A stretch of 64,000 nucleotides of DNA from Goekera deserti. Lineage in GTDB: Bacteria > Actinomycetota > Actinomycetes > Mycobacteriales > Geodermatophilaceae. Positions 8,342-16,146 of the stretch are shown here, piece after piece (within the stretch, counting starts at the first letter, position 1; each line of letters begins with the position of its first letter). Location: contig NZ_JAAGWK010000010.1 in NCBI RefSeq assembly GCF_010685995.1, positions 186,001 to 250,000 on the forward strand, given 5' to 3'. The position numbers were made by a program, and so were the translations under genes. The notes under the pieces are model-generated. The model was not told where the DNA came from. It saw nothing but the letters and a program-made list of their open reading frames with translations, and ran no database searches.

Positions 8342-9586
8342 TCACCGCACCGGCTGCCGGCGGAGCCGCCGCACCACGAGCCGCCCGGCGACACCGGCGA
8401 GCAGCACCGCGGCGCCACCGGCGAGCGAGACCACCGGCAGGGTGACCACCAGCAGCAGGCACCCGGCCAGACCCAGGGCCGGCACCGCCAGGGGCGGCCG
8501 CTGACCGGCCGGCAGCGTCCAGGCCGCGGCGTTGGCGACCGCGTAGTACAGCAGCACCCCGAAGGAGGAGGCCCCGATCACCGCGGTGACGTCCGCGGTG
8601 AGCACCAGCGCGCCGACCAGCAGGGCCAGCAGCACCTCGACCCGCACCGGCACCGACGACCGGGGGTGCACCACCGACAGCCCGCGGGGCAGGTCGCCCT
8701 CCCGCGCCATCGCCAGGGCGGTGCGGCCGATCCCGGCCAGCAGCCCGAGCAGGGCACCGAGCCCGGCGACGGCGGCAGCCGCCACCGCCACCCACGCCAG
8801 CCCCGGCAGCGACCCGGCCCGGACGGCGTCCGCCAGCGGAGCTGACGAGGAGGCCAGCGCCTCCGGGCCCAGCGCCCGCAGCACCACGACCCCGACCACG
8901 GCGTAGAGCACGACGGCCAGCGGCAGCGCCACGGAGACCGCGCGCGGGATGGTGCGGGCCGGGTCGCGCACCTCCTCGGCCAGCGTGGCAATCCGGGCGT
9001 ACCCGGCGAAGGCGAAGAACAGCAGCCCGGCCGCGGTCAGCACCCCGCGGGCACCCCCGGGGTCGGCGTCCCAGCCCGGTGCCGCGTCGGCGACGCCGGT
9101 GGTGGCCGCCACCAGCACCACGAGCAGCAGCGCCAGCGACACCGCGAGCAGCACCCGGGTCAGCCGCGCGGTGCGGGTGATGCCGCAACTGTTGACCGCG
9201 GCCAGGGCCACCACGGCCACGGCCGCCACCTCCCGCGCCTGGCCGGGCCACAGGTAGCCGCCGACGGTCAGCGCCATCGCCGCGCAGGACGCCGTCTTGC
9301 CCACCACGAACGACCAGCCGGCCACGAAGCCCCACCACGGCCCCAGCTGGGCGCGGCCGTAGAGGTAGGCGCCGCCCGAGGTGGGGTGCCGCACCGCCAG
9401 CGCCGCGGTGCTCTGCGCGTTGCACCAGGCGACCACCGCCGCCACCGCGAGCCCGGCCAGCAGCCACCAGCCCGCGGCGGCCGCGGCCGGCCCCCAGACG
9501 ACGAACACGCCCGCGCCGATCATCGAGCCCAGCCCGAGCACGACCGCGTCGCCGGTGCCCAGTCGCCTCGCCAGTGTGCCTGCCAC
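8342..9586 (-). CDS. APC-family amino acid permease
   Basis: Integral membrane transporter of 414 aa with about 12 helices. The first helix carries the APC signature GLGSMIGAGVFVVWGP, and helix 3 onward has NAQSTAALAVRHPTSGGAYLYGRAQLGPWWGF, typical of amino acid/polyamine permeases of the YhdG/FrlA kind. LFFAFAGYARIATLAEEVRDPARTIP is the conserved helix 6 region. The substrate is not predictable. GTG 9586 was chosen because homology starts there; no good Shine-Dalgarno is seen. It lies downstream of the copper cluster with a 44-base gap, so it may or may not share that transcript. Confidence 0.88.
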   Translation of the reverse strand: MAGTLARRLGTGDAVVLGLGSMIGAGVFVVWGPAAAAAGWWLLAGLAVAAVVAWCNAQSTAALAVRHPTSGGAYLYGRAQLGPWWGFVAGWSFVVGKTASCAAMALTVGGYLWPGQAREVAAVAVVALAAVNSCGITRTARLTRVLLAVSLALLLVVLVAATTGVADAAPGWDADPGGARGVLTAAGLLFFAFAGYARIATLAEEVRDPARTIPRAVSVALPLAVVLYAVVGVVVLRALGPEALASSSAPLADAVRAGSLPGLAWVAVAAAAVAGLGALLGLLAGIGRTALAMAREGDLPRGLSVVHPRSSVPVRVEVLLALLVGALVLTADVTAVIGASSFGVLLYYAVANAAAWTLPAGQRPPLAVPALGLAGCLLLVVTLPVVSLAGGAAVLLAGVAGRLVVRRLRRQPVR

Positions 9587-9630
9587 GCCCAGCAGGGTGC
9601 CGCACCCAGGTGGACGGCCGGTGACGCCGG

Positions 9631-10707
9631 TCAGGTGGTGGGAGGGGCGCCCGCCGCGGCGACCACCGGCTGGGCCGGGTCGCGGAAGCGGCGGACCGCC
9701 AGCACGCCGCCCATCACCGACCCCAGGCCCAGGCCGACCAGCACCGCGACCGCCGCCCGGGTCACCGCCGCGGGCGTGGTGCCGAGCAGGTTCGCCGTCC
9801 ACAGCGCGTCGACGTCCGGGATGCCCTGCACCAGCATCAGCCACCCGACGACGACGGCCAGCAGGCCGGTCATCACCCCGCGCCCGCGCCGGGACGCCCG
9901 CCAGCCCAGCACCGCCACCGCGAGCACGACCAGCGCCGGCAGCAGCGCGCCGGCCAGCGCCCCGGGCCAGGAGGACACCGACACGGCGGGCTCCGGGGTG
10001 CCGGCGGCGTGCACCACGGACGCCACGCCGCCGGCCAGCAGCACCAGCCCCAGCGGCCGCGGGGTGCGGGCCCGGGCACCGGCGAGCACCCCGGCCAGGG
10101 CCAGCGCGGCGTACAGCGGCCAGACCAGCCACCCCGGGGGCGGGGGCTCCCAGGTGAGCCGGCCGGCCACGGTGACCGGGGCGCCGTCGACGGTCATCGG
10201 CACGGTCCAGTCGATGACGGTGTGCTCGGCGGTGGGGTCGGCGCGCACCTGCGGGGGCAGCTCGGAGCTCATCCAGTGCGTGCGGTGGTCGTGCCAGACG
10301 TAGGTGGCCGCGGTGGACACCTGCTCCCACTCCGGCGGGGCGTCCGGGTCGGCCTGCGGGGGCAGCGGCGTCCGGCCCTCGGCGTCCAGGTTGAGGTAGG
10401 TGGCGGGGCTGCGGGTGTTGCGCCAGACGCCGTCCGGGCCGATCCGCAGGTAGGGCTCACCGGAGTAGCCGGGCACCTCGACGTCCCGGCCGCTGGTCAC
10501 CACCTCGAGCTGGTCGCCGAACTGCAGCGCCCGCACCCGCAGCCCGGGCACCTCAGGGCTCACCGAGGTGACCCGGCCGTCGTAGTCGCTGCCGGCGGCT
10601 CCCCCGCCCACGTGCGCCGACGCCGGGCCGGCCAGGGCGAGGACGGCCAGCACGGCCAGCAGCAGCACCCCCAGCCGGACGGCGGGACGGCCGACCGCCC
10701 GGGTCAT
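9631..10707 (-). CDS. Membrane protein in the copper/Sco1 operon
   Basis: Protein of 358 aa with a signal peptide (LGVLLLAVLAVLALAGPASAH), an extracytoplasmic domain of about 150 residues containing YLRIGPDGVWRNTRSPATYLN and YVWHDHRTHWM, then five or so membrane helices (about 195-345). The His-rich WHDHRTHW could bind metal. I do not know a named function; proteins like this occur beside Sco1 and YcnI genes in actinobacteria. The start ATG overlaps the Sco1 stop (ATGA), so it is in the same operon. Confidence 0.75.
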   Translation of the reverse strand: MTRAVGRPAVRLGVLLLAVLAVLALAGPASAHVGGGAAGSDYDGRVTSVSPEVPGLRVRALQFGDQLEVVTSGRDVEVPGYSGEPYLRIGPDGVWRNTRSPATYLNLDAEGRTPLPPQADPDAPPEWEQVSTAATYVWHDHRTHWMSSELPPQVRADPTAEHTVIDWTVPMTVDGAPVTVAGRLTWEPPPPGWLVWPLYAALALAGVLAGARARTPRPLGLVLLAGGVASVVHAAGTPEPAVSVSSWPGALAGALLPALVVLAVAVLGWRASRRGRGVMTGLLAVVVGWLMLVQGIPDVDALWTANLLGTTPAAVTRAAVAVLVGLGLGSVMGGVLAVRRFRDPAQPVVAAAGAPPTT

Positions 10708-11378
10708 GCGCCGGCGACGACGGTGAGGTCGTGGGCGATGTCGCGCGCGGTGTTGCCGGCGTCGAAGGCCACGTCGGCCTCGCCGTCGGCTCCGTACAGC
10801 AGCAGCAGCGAGGAGTGCTGGCGACCCATGTCCTCGGCGAGCGGGACGCCGGCAGCGAGCTGGGCCTGGTCGATCTGAGCCTGGTCACCGGTCAGCCCGA
10901 CGAAGTCCACGGCCAGGTCGCGGTCGAACCGGTCCAGGTACTCCCCCAGCACCTCCGGGGTGTCCTGCGCGGGGTCGGTGGTGACGAACACGACCCGCAC
11001 CTGCTGGGCGACGGCCGGGTCGACGGTGCGCAGCGCGGTGGCGACGTCGGCCATCGTGGTCGGGCAGACGTCGGGGCAATTGGTGTACCCGAAGAACAGC
11101 AGCGTGGGCGCGCCCGCGGTCGCCGTCCCGAAGTCGTAGGGGGCGCCGGTGCGGTCGGTGAGCGTGAACTCCGGCTTCTGGTACGGCGTCTGCAGGTACA
11201 GGCCGTCGTAGGGGCTGTCCGGGCCGGACACCGTGGCCGCCGCGGCGTCGCTGCCGTGGTCGTGCTCCTCGGCACCGGAGCTGCAGCCGGCGAGCAGCAC
11301 CCCCGCGGTGAGCAGCAGGGCGGCGCAGCGACCGACGACGGGGCGGCGACCGGTGGCGGGGCGGGCGGAGCGGGTCAC
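10704..11378 (-). CDS. SCO1/SenC-family copper lipoprotein
   Basis: Extracytoplasmic copper chaperone/thioredoxin-fold protein of 224 aa that in this family helps assemble the CuA centre of cytochrome oxidase. The N-terminus has a lipobox (LLAGC, Cys 32). The copper site is complete: CPDVCP (Cys 101 and 105) and a distal His (about 188, in GRQHSS). A His/Asp-rich linker (EEHDHGSD) follows the lipid anchor. GTG start overlaps the stop of ycnI (GTGA) and its own stop overlaps the next gene, so it lies in the middle of a tight operon. Confidence 0.92.
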   Translation of the reverse strand: MTRSARPATGRRPVVGRCAALLLTAGVLLAGCSSGAEEHDHGSDAAAATVSGPDSPYDGLYLQTPYQKPEFTLTDRTGAPYDFGTATAGAPTLLFFGYTNCPDVCPTTMADVATALRTVDPAVAQQVRVVFVTTDPAQDTPEVLGEYLDRFDRDLAVDFVGLTGDQAQIDQAQLAAGVPLAEDMGRQHSSLLLLYGADGEADVAFDAGNTARDIAHDLTVVAGA

Positions 11379-12097
11379 GAGCCCACGGTACGTCGGCGCC
11401 CGCTCCAGCCGAGGGCGAGCCCGGCCAGCCCGGCGACCAGGCCCAGGCCACCCAGCACCAGGGCGACGGTGGCGGTGGTGTCGTCGCCGTCCGCGGCGGG
11501 GGTGGCGGCGGCGGCCGGTGTGCTGGACGCCGTCCCGCCGTGCCCGTCCCCGGCGGCGCCCAGGGTGAGCACCGGCGCGGGGCTCTCCGGCTCCTCCTGG
11601 CCCTCGACGGTCGGCTCGATCCAGGCCGCCTCGGTGCCGTCGCTGTAGGTCTGCACGACGTTGAACGTCATCGTGTCGGTGTCCGGGAAGGGGCCGGCGG
11701 ACAGCGCGAACTCCTGGAACTGCCCCGGCGCGATGCCGCCGCCCGGATCGGCCGTGAACGAGACCACCGACACCGCGGAGCTCAGCGTGTCGCCGTCCCG
11801 GGTGGTGACCGGCGGGTCCAGCGGGGTGTCGGTGGCGGTCGCCGTCCAGCCGGGGACGGGCTCGATGCTCACCGAGGCCAGCGGGTCGGAGGTGGGCAGC
11901 TGGATCTGCAGGGAGACCGTGCTGGCCGTGTCGCTCTCGTTGGGCACCCGGAACACGAGCTTGCCGTAGCCCTCGGCCACGGCGTCCGGGGAGGACACGG
12001 TGACGTGGGCGGAGGCGACGCCGGCGCCGCCCACCAGTGCGGTGGCGGCGGCGAGGGCGACGACGCCGAGACGGGCGGTCGGGCGGTGCGGGGACAC
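11375..12097 (-). CDS. YcnI-like copper-binding membrane protein (DUF1775)
   Basis: Protein of 240 aa: signal peptide ending ...GAGVASA|HVTV, a DUF1775/YcnI domain (about 35-175) whose first mature residue is the conserved His used for copper binding with a conserved Trp (VPGWTATATDTPL), a Pro/Ala-rich linker with GDGHGG, and a C-terminal helix (VALVLGGLGLVAGLAGLALG). I chose GTG 12097 because AGGAG lies six bases upstream; a longer ATG form lacks such support. It is 47 bases after the CopC-CopD gene. Confidence 0.9.
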   Translation of the reverse strand: MSPHRPTARLGVVALAAATALVGGAGVASAHVTVSSPDAVAEGYGKLVFRVPNESDTASTVSLQIQLPTSDPLASVSIEPVPGWTATATDTPLDPPVTTRDGDTLSSAVSVVSFTADPGGGIAPGQFQEFALSAGPFPDTDTMTFNVVQTYSDGTEAAWIEPTVEGQEEPESPAPVLTLGAAGDGHGGTASSTPAAAATPAADGDDTTATVALVLGGLGLVAGLAGLALGWSGRRRTVGS

Positions 12098-12144
12098 GGT
12101 TCTCCTGAGGGTGAGGTGGGTGCGGCGGGTGGTCCGGTGACCGG

Positions 12145-13884
12145 TCACCGGACGGCGACGACGGTGCTGGCGGTGACCGCGGTGAACTGGTCCAGGCGGA
12201 CGGTGACGGTGACCGTCCAGTTGCCGGCGGTGGGGAACGCGACGTCGACCCCGGTCCAGTGACCGGGGCCGCTGGGCTCCAGCTCGGCGGCCAGCGGGCC
12301 GATCTGCTGGGCCGGCTCGCGCAGGTCGACGGCGATGTCCCGGGGCTGCACCAGCCGGCCGGACTCGTCGAGCAGGTAGATGTGCATCGCGGTGGGGCCG
12401 GGGCTGGCCGGGTCCAGCGTGAGGCCGACGCTGCCGTTGCCGGTGCTGCCCGCCGACGACTGCAGCGGCAGCGTGACGTCGACCGGCCGGCCCGCGGCGT
12501 CGGCGGCCGGGGCGGTGCCGACCAGCACCGCGGAGACCGCGAGCACCACGGCCGCGACCGCCGCCTCCACCAGGACCGAGCGCCGGAACGGTGCCGTGTC
12601 GAGCTCTGCGGCGTCCACCCGCTCCTGCGGCCCGGGGGTGGCGGCGAAGGCGTGCGCGGTGACGTGGCCGACCACCCGGCGCCCGGCGAGGGCGCCCACG
12701 TGCTGCTGCACCCAGACCCGGCTGACCCCGGCGGCGGCGAGCACCACGGCGACCAGGGCCAGCTTGGCGACCAGCAGCCAGCCGTAGGAGGTGGACACCA
12801 GGGCGCCGAGCGACCCGACCTCCCGCACCGACTGCACGACGCCGCTGACCACGAGCGCGGAGACCGCGCCGAACGCCAGCCGGGAGAACCGGGGCAGCGC
12901 CTCCCGCAGCTCGGCCACCGGGACGCCGGGCCGCAGCAGCGCGACCAGCAGGCCGGCCAGCCCGCCCAGCCAGACCACCATCGCCGCGACGTGCACGACC
13001 GCGGCGGCGACCGCGAGGCCGGTGCCCGCCCCGGCGACCGGGTGCCCGACCGCGGCCGTGGTGAGCACCAGGCCGGTGGCGAGCACCGCCCCCCCCACCA
13101 GTGCCGGCCGGCCGGGGGGCAGCCGGACCGTGGCCAGCAGGGCGGCGAGCATCAGGGCCAGCAGCGCCCGCAGCAGCAGGGTGGCGCCGTAGGCGGAGGA
13201 TGCGGTGCTGTCCAGCAGGGCCGGGTCCAGCAGCGACCCGAGGCCGGCCCCGGCCGCGTACGGGCCCTGGAGCAGGAACGAGGCCAGCGCCGCGACCGCC
13301 ACCCCGGCCGCGCCCGCGGTGGCCAGCCGGCGCAGCCGCGCCAGCGCCCAGCCCCCCGGCCAGCAGAGCGCCAGCAGCACCGGGACGCCGATGCCGGCCG
13401 CCAGCCCGGCGTAGCCCAGCGTCCGGGCGGCCGGGAGCGCGACGGCGACCGCGGCGTCGGTGCCGCTGCCCGAGGCGGCGGCGTCGGCCGGGACGAGCTC
13501 GGCGTCGCCGACCACGAAGGCGTAGGCACCCGACACCGGGTGGGAGTCGGCGGAGACCACCCGCCAGGTGACCACGTAGCTGCCCTCGGACAGGCCGGTG
13601 CGCAGCGGCACGGTCAGCACGTCGCCGGCCACGGCGGCCGAGCCGGTGTCCACCCGGTCCCCGCCGGCGGCCAGCACCCGGGCGTAGCCGGCCCCCAGCG
13701 ACACCGCCTCGCTGAACCGCAGCTCGACGATGGTGGGCGCCACGTCCAGCCGGGCGTCCGCGGCCGGGGTGGTGTCCGCCAGCACCGCGTGCGCGGAGGC
13801 GGGCCGGGCGGTGCCGACGTCGACCGCGCCGGCCAGGCCCAGCAGGGCGAGCAGGAGCAGCGGCAGCGCGACCAGGCGCCTCAC
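12145..13884 (-). CDS. CopC-CopD fusion copper resistance protein
   Basis: Fusion protein of 579 aa. A signal peptide is followed by a CopC domain (about 30-130) with the N-terminal His (ASAHAVLADTTPAADARL) and second His in VVSADSHPVSGAY. A CopD domain of eight or so helices spans about 150-430. A YtkA/FixH-like beta domain forms the C-terminus (DVTLPLQ... to TVTVTVRLDQF). Its role is copper handling or import across the membrane. The start GTG overlaps the stop of the zinc-finger gene (GTGA), which fixes it. Confidence 0.92.
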   Translation of the reverse strand: MRRLVALPLLLLALLGLAGAVDVGTARPASAHAVLADTTPAADARLDVAPTIVELRFSEAVSLGAGYARVLAAGGDRVDTGSAAVAGDVLTVPLRTGLSEGSYVVTWRVVSADSHPVSGAYAFVVGDAELVPADAAASGSGTDAAVAVALPAARTLGYAGLAAGIGVPVLLALCWPGGWALARLRRLATAGAAGVAVAALASFLLQGPYAAGAGLGSLLDPALLDSTASSAYGATLLLRALLALMLAALLATVRLPPGRPALVGGAVLATGLVLTTAAVGHPVAGAGTGLAVAAAVVHVAAMVVWLGGLAGLLVALLRPGVPVAELREALPRFSRLAFGAVSALVVSGVVQSVREVGSLGALVSTSYGWLLVAKLALVAVVLAAAGVSRVWVQQHVGALAGRRVVGHVTAHAFAATPGPQERVDAAELDTAPFRRSVLVEAAVAAVVLAVSAVLVGTAPAADAAGRPVDVTLPLQSSAGSTGNGSVGLTLDPASPGPTAMHIYLLDESGRLVQPRDIAVDLREPAQQIGPLAAELEPSGPGHWTGVDVAFPTAGNWTVTVTVRLDQFTAVTASTVVAVR

Positions 13885-14525
13885 GCGGCGGCTCGACGGC
13901 GCACCAGGGCCGGCCGGTCGACCCCGCGCGAGCGGCCGCGCCAGGCCACCAGCCCGACCAGCAGCAGCCCGGTCAGCAGCAGCACGTGGGTGAGCGCGCG
14001 GTCGGCGTCCACCCGGCCGGCGGCCAGGTCGCGCACCGTCACCACGGTCAGCACCGCGACGAAGCTGCCCAGCAGCGGCAGCGCACCGGCGGCCAGCCGC
14101 GGGGCGGCCGCGACGGCGAGGAACGCCACGGCCAGCGCCGCGTTCCAGGCCCCGGTCTCGTGCGCCACGTGCGCGGGGGCGCTCATGTCGTCCACGCCGT
14201 GCACCAGCGACGGCCAGGCGAGCACGCCCTGGGCCACGGCGAGCAGCACCAGCGCGGCACGCAGCACCCGGTCGGCCAGCCGGCCGGAGCCCTGTCGTGC
14301 TGCCGGCAGCCGCGCGGGCAGGGCGCTCAGCACCGCGTGGGTGAGGTCCGGGGTGACCGTGACCGGGGCGACCCGGGCCCGCCGGGTGACCAGCGCCGCC
14401 CGCTCGGCCCACGGCGCACAGCCGTCGCAGTGGGCCAGGTGGGCGTCCAGCTCGGCGACGGGCAGACCCGGGTCCTCGCCGTCGAGCCGAGCCGACAGCG
14501 CCTCGCGGAACGGTGCACACGACAT
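13881..14525 (-). CDS. zf-HC2 (anti-sigma-like) membrane protein
   Basis: Protein of 214 aa with a putative zinc-binding anti-sigma motif HLAHCDGC (His 29, Cys 33, Cys 36) in an N-terminal cytosolic domain, then five or so membrane helices (about 90-200). It looks like a ZAS-type anti-sigma factor enlarged by a membrane domain and is the first gene of the copper operon. No sigma gene is adjacent on the same strand; the ECF sigma gene at 15574 is the nearest candidate partner. The pairing is inference. Start ATG 14525; the last codons overlap the CopC-CopD start. Confidence 0.8.
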   Translation of the reverse strand: MSCAPFREALSARLDGEDPGLPVAELDAHLAHCDGCAPWAERAALVTRRARVAPVTVTPDLTHAVLSALPARLPAARQGSGRLADRVLRAALVLLAVAQGVLAWPSLVHGVDDMSAPAHVAHETGAWNAALAVAFLAVAAAPRLAAGALPLLGSFVAVLTVVTVRDLAAGRVDADRALTHVLLLTGLLLVGLVAWRGRSRGVDRPALVRRRAAA

Positions 14526-14598
14526 GCTGAATCAGTCGTGCCCGGCGGCCGGCTGGTTCCCGGCGCCGGGTGTGCGGTGCGCCACGCCGCGCTGCGCC

Positions 14599-15159
14599 TC
14601 AGCGCAGGCCGCGGAGCACCGCGTCGACCAGCGGTTCGACCTCGTCCTCGGTGAGCACCTCACCCCGCCAGAGCAGCCGGTAGTACGCGGCCCCGGTGAC
14701 CAGGTCCAGCACCGTCTCGCCGTCCACGTCCGCCCGGACCTCGCCGGCGGCGCGGGCGCGCTCGACCCACCGCAGGCCCTCGGCGCGCACCTCGGCGAGC
14801 GTCTCCTGCAGGGCCTGCTGCACGCGGTCGTCCCCCGCCGCGGCGGCGAGCAGCTCGGCGGCCGGTCGGCGGACCCCGCCGGCGGCGAAGGCGCGGGCCG
14901 TGCGGGTGAGCTGGGCGACGAGGTGGCCGCGCAGGGAGTCGACGTCCGCCGGCAGCGGTGGCTGCGCGGGCCGGGAGCTCGCCACGGCCACCAGCACCTC
15001 CTCCACGCTGCCGAAGCGCCGGTTGAGGGTCGGGGCGCCGACCCCGGCCCGCTGGGCGATGGCCGCCCGGCTCAGGCCGGCCCGGCCGACCTCGTCCAGC
15101 AGCTCCACGCACGCCTCGACGACCGCCCGGTCGACCGCGGGGTCACGGGGTCTGGCCAT
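14599..15159 (-). CDS. TetR-family transcriptional regulator
   Basis: Protein of 186 aa with an N-terminal TetR helix-turn-helix (LSRAAIAQRAGVGAPTLNRRFG, about 28-50) and an all-helical C-terminal ligand domain of TetR_C_11 type (DDRVQQALQETLAEVRAEGL; then VLDLVTGAAYYRLL). ATG 15159 has GGAGG six bases upstream. It is divergent from the 91-codon gene at 15241, and a perfect 7-bp-arm inverted repeat lies between them, so it probably represses itself and that gene. Ligand unknown. Confidence 0.88.
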   Translation of the reverse strand: MARPRDPAVDRAVVEACVELLDEVGRAGLSRAAIAQRAGVGAPTLNRRFGSVEEVLVAVASSRPAQPPLPADVDSLRGHLVAQLTRTARAFAAGGVRRPAAELLAAAAGDDRVQQALQETLAEVRAEGLRWVERARAAGEVRADVDGETVLDLVTGAAYYRLLWRGEVLTEDEVEPLVDAVLRGLR

Positions 15160-15198
15160 CCGGTCCTCCACTCCCCTGGCGGCCGGCGCGGCCACCGA

Positions 15199-15221
15199 TT
15201 ACGTTACTCGCAGGAACGTAA
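15199..15221. promoter_or_regulatory. TetR operator between divergent genes
   Basis: TTACGTT (15199-15205) and AACGTAA (15215-15221) form a perfect inverted repeat with a 9-base spacer. TANNNT-type -10 boxes overlap it on the plus strand (TACGTT, TAACCT). It lies between the divergent TetR gene and the gene at 15241, the classical place for a TetR operator. Binding is inferred. Confidence 0.7.
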
Positions 15222-15240
15222 CCTCTCGGGAGGAGCACTC

Positions 15241-15516
15241 GTGTCCACGGTGTCGCGCCACGGAGCAGACCTGCTCGGCCACCGCGTCGAGCTGGAGTTC
15301 GACCGCAAGCTCTCCGTCGTCAACAGGGCCCGGTTGTTCGTCGACGGCGTGGAGGTCGACGCGACCCGAGTCGTCTACGGGGAGAGGACGCTGACCGCCC
15401 GGCTCGGTGACGGCACCGAGGTCGAGGTGGCACTGCACTCGGGCATGGTCGGTGAGCTGACCCGTGCCCAGTTGCGCAGTCCGGACGGCTCCTGGGTCGA
15501 CCTCACCGGCGACTGA
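15241..15516 (+). CDS. Small hypothetical beta-rich protein
   Basis: Protein of 91 aa, soluble, with no signal peptide. The pattern of alternating charged and hydrophobic residues (HRVELEFDRKLSVVNRARLFVDG, then VVYGERTLTARL and VEVALHSG) suggests a small all-beta fold. I do not recognise the family. The GTG start has a strong ribosome binding site GGGAGGAG (15228-15235). Divergent from the TetR gene with a shared operator, it is the likely regulated target, and may therefore be induced by the repressor's ligand. Confidence 0.75.
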   Translation: MSTVSRHGADLLGHRVELEFDRKLSVVNRARLFVDGVEVDATRVVYGERTLTARLGDGTEVEVALHSGMVGELTRAQLRSPDGSWVDLTGD

Positions 15517-15573
15517 GCCGGGACGCGCGGTGGCGGGGCACCCGTCACCGCCGTCACAGCGGAAGATGGCAGC

Positions 15574-16146
15574 GTGGACGTCCGCGACGAGCTGGCCCGC
15601 ACCGCCGCGGCGGCCGCCGCCGGTGACCCGGTGGCCGCCGGCGCGCTGGTGCGGGCGACCCAGCACGACGTCTGGCGGCTGTGCGCCCACCTCGTCGACC
15701 GGGACTCCGCCGACGACCTCGCCCAGGAGAGCTTCCTGCGGGCCCTGACCTCGCTGCACCGCTTCGAGGGCCGCTCCTCGGTGCGCACCTGGCTGCTCAC
15801 CGTCACCCGGCACACCTGCGCCGACGCGCTGCGGGCCCGGCGGCGCAGGCCGCTCACCCTCGTCCCGGACGCCGTGTCGCTGGAGGCCGCGGCGTCGCCG
15901 GGCAGCGGCGGCACCGGGCCGGACCAGGTGGGCCAGGTGGTGGCCGCCGCCGACCTGCTGTCCCGGCTGCCGGCCGAGCGCCGCGAGGCCTTCGTGCTCA
16001 CCCAGCTGCTCGGGCTGCCCTACGCCGAGGCGGCCGCCGTCGCCGGCTGCCCGGTCGGCACCATCCGCTCCCGGGTGGCCCGGGCCCGGGCCGACCTGGT
16101 CGACGCGCTGCAGGACGAGCCGTCGCGCGCGCAGGCCGACGGGTGA
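15574..16146 (+). CDS. ECF RNA polymerase sigma factor
   Basis: Sigma-70 family ECF factor of 190 aa. Region 2 spans about 20-90 (DVWRLCAHLVDRDSADDLAQESFLRALTSLHRF, with the core-binding DDLAQESF, and the RTWLLTVTRHTCADALR helix). Region 4 spans about 125-175 (LPAERREAFVLTQLLGLPYAEAAAVAGCPVGTIRSRVARAR). It looks like the SigC-type ECF factors of actinobacteria, some of which are linked to copper and respiration; that link here rests on the nearby copper operon and is inference. GTG 15574 has GGAAGA eight bases upstream. The stop overlaps the MFS gene start. Confidence 0.9.
   Translation: MDVRDELARTAAAAAAGDPVAAGALVRATQHDVWRLCAHLVDRDSADDLAQESFLRALTSLHRFEGRSSVRTWLLTVTRHTCADALRARRRRPLTLVPDAVSLEAAASPGSGGTGPDQVGQVVAAADLLSRLPAERREAFVLTQLLGLPYAEAAAVAGCPVGTIRSRVARARADLVDALQDEPSRAQADG

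Noticed and set aside
12259-15240. Long plus-strand ORF opposite the copper genes
   Set aside because: Shadow of CopC-CopD and the zinc-finger gene; only its end (from 15241) is a real gene.
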